A stretch of 64,000 nucleotides of DNA from Commensalibacter oyaizuii (GTDB lineage: Bacteria; Pseudomonadota; Alphaproteobacteria; Acetobacterales; Acetobacteraceae): positions 620,001-684,000 of the forward strand of contig NZ_JASBAO010000001.1 in the NCBI RefSeq assembly GCF_029953265.1. The letters are read 5' to 3'. The position numbers and the translations under genes were made by a program. Of this stretch, positions 62,809-64,000 are shown piece by piece. Every line of letters starts with the position of its first letter. Position 1 is the stretch's first letter. The notes under the pieces are model-generated. The model was not told the origin of the DNA, searched no databases, and was given only the letters and a program-made list of their open reading frames with translations.

Positions 62809-64000
62809 TTAAATAAATTGCTGGGCAATCGATAAACATTGTTGATAAGTTGCAAAGGAACGCTGGGATTTGGGCAAGGTTTCAGGATAATCTGTCCGAA
62901 AATGAGAACCAATTGATTCCTTGCGCAAAAAGGCACTGACCGAAATCATCAATGCAACTTGGGCTGGATAATGGTGATTTTTTGAACATTGAATGATCCT
63001 TAATAACTTTTGAACGGCTTTAATTAATCCGTCCTCATAACGAATAATTCCTAACAAGTTATTCATAACGCCTTGCACTGGTGATAAATCAAAAACAAAG
63101 GGGCTGATATTCTTTACCACTCTATCCTCTTTAATGTTTTTATCCCCCTGCGCCAATATAGAACGTGCAACGCGTATACCCATCACGGTTGCCTCTAACA
63201 AAGAATTACTAGCCAATCGGTTGGCACCATGTAATCCCGTCGCAGCGCACTCTCCCACCGCCCATAAACCTGTTACAGAAGTTTGCCCATCGCTATTTGT
63301 AGCCACACCCCCCATATGAAAATGTTCAACAGGTTTTACAGGGATTAAATCCTGTGCTGGGTTGATCCCTGCTTCTTTACATAAAGCATCAATTGAAGGA
63401 AAACGATCTTTAAAATGATCTCCTAAAGCTTTCGTTGCGTCTAGGTAGACACGCCCACCACGTTGGATTTCGCGGGTGATTGCACGTGCAATCACATCTC
63501 TGGGGGCTAATTCTTGCCCTTTATAATCTTTTAAAAAACGCTCTTGCTTTTCATTAAGCAATATAGCGCCTTCCCCCCTCACAGCTTCACTAATCAATGC
63601 TTCTGGAAATCGGGGGGTATCTAAAGCAGTGGGATGAAATTGAACAAACTCTAAATCGGCCAGCGTTGCTCCTGCATTTGCTGCCAACGCAATTCCTTGT
63701 CCAAAGTTACTTAACGGATTTGTACTATCCCCATATAATCCCCCAATACCTCCTGTTGCTAAAACAACGTGGGATGCTGAAATCTTAATCGGTTGGTCAC
63801 CATGCTGAACGCAAACCCCTGATACTTCGCCGTCAACCAATATAAGCTGCGTAACCAAAGAATCAGACATAACCGTAATGTGAGAAGCTTTTAATACAGC
63901 ATCACATAACGCATGAATGATCCCTTTTCCTGTAGCGTCGCCGTTTATGTGAAAAATACGACGATGACTATGTGCACCCTCTAACCCTAAAGTTGGATTA
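62809..64000 (-). CDS. nadB: L-aspartate oxidase (5' partial)
   Basis: NadB oxidises L-aspartate to iminoaspartate with FAD, the first step of de novo NAD synthesis. The frame stays open to the right edge of the window, with GLEGAHSHRRIFHINGDATGKG just inside, so the start lies outside. Further marks are VVLATGGIGGLYGDSTNPL, FVQFHPTAL, EAVRGEGAILLNE, the active-site ARG-containing LAPRDVIARAITRE and VEHFHMGGVATNSDGQTSV. The C-terminal helical domain ends 25 bases before nadC. nadA is not in view. Confidence 0.96.
   Translation of the reverse strand, partial: NPTLGLEGAHSHRRIFHINGDATGKGIIHALCDAVLKASHITVMSDSLVTQLILVDGEVSGVCVQHGDQPIKISASHVVLATGGIGGLYGDSTNPLSNFGQGIALAANAGATLADLEFVQFHPTALDTPRFPEALISEAVRGEGAILLNEKQERFLKDYKGQELAPRDVIARAITREIQRGGRVYLDATKALGDHFKDRFPSIDALCKEAGINPAQDLIPVKPVEHFHMGGVATNSDGQTSVTGLWAVGECAATGLHGANRLASNSLLEATVMGIRVARSILAQGDKNIKEDRVVKNISPFVFDLSPVQGVMNNLLGIIRYEDGLIKAVQKLLRIIQCSKNHHYPAQVALMISVSAFLRKESIGSHFRTDYPETLPKSQRSFATYQQCLSIAQQFI

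Overview
The window reads as chromosomal DNA of an AT-rich alphaproteobacterium. The gene content and order (dnaN-recF-gyrB, nrdR-nusB-thiL, and the alphaproteobacterial block mltB-rlpA-dac-tmk-holB-metG-tatD), with low GC by eye, suggest a low-GC member of the Acetobacteraceae such as Commensalibacter. The taxon is an inference from gene order and composition, not a search result.

Layout. 1-6.3 kb: end of dnaN, recF, gyrB, a strong terminator, then nrdR-nusB-thiL. 6.4-12.8 kb: surE, a lone mlaD-type gene, uppP, a sugar:H+ symporter, an SDR dehydrogenase and a serine/threonine-type permease. 12.9-16.6 kb: hmuS-hmuT-hmuU-hmuV haem uptake operon (minus strand) behind a Fur-box-like site. 16.8-21.2 kb: cynS, glmU-glmS and divergent gph. 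21.3-28.2 kb: a polyol/rare-ketose module made of a ROK repressor, a tagatose-kinase-like PfkB kinase, a GatZ/KbaZ-family protein, a ribitol-dehydrogenase-like SDR and an RbtT-like permease on the minus strand, with a D-psicose/D-tagatose 3-epimerase-like gene divergent from them. 28.2-30.4 kb: a DUF3108 protein and hmp with an NsrR-box-like site. 30.5-35.1 kb: glyA followed by two glycosyltransferases and an ELM1-family protein. 35.3-41.3 kb: APC permease, hemB, bpt, a small membrane protein and parC. 41.6-43.9 kb: a flippase and a glycosyltransferase, flanked by two short possible gene remnants. 44.2-52.2 kb: MBL hydrolase, tatD, metG, holB, tmk, a D,D-carboxypeptidase, rlpA and a lytic transglycosylase. 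52.4-55.6 kb: FAH-family protein, cytochrome b561, a DUF262/DUF1524 gene broken by an amber codon, and tRNA-Val(GAC). 55.7-64 kb: N-formylglutamate amidohydrolase-like gene, CoA-binding protein, htpG-pncA, an MFS transporter, a frameshifted small gene, nadC and partial nadB.

How the parts fit. The polyol cluster can be drawn as a complete route: uptake, oxidation to a ketose, C3 epimerisation and/or phosphorylation, C4 epimerisation, and entry as fructose 6-phosphate. The haem operon and hmp each carry a recognisable operator for the expected metal or NO regulator. NAD is served by nadB, nadC and pncA, and cell-wall supply by glmU, glmS, uppP, the carboxypeptidase, rlpA and the lytic transglycosylase.

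Two patterns stand out beyond ordinary annotation. First, long perfect inverted repeats recur directly upstream of start codons, often with an arm covering the ribosome-binding site (cynS, bpt, hmuS, the sugar symporter, the DUF3108 gene, the polyol permease). Second, several accessory genes appear freshly broken (DUF262/DUF1524, the 61.2-61.7 kb gene), which suggests ongoing gene loss.
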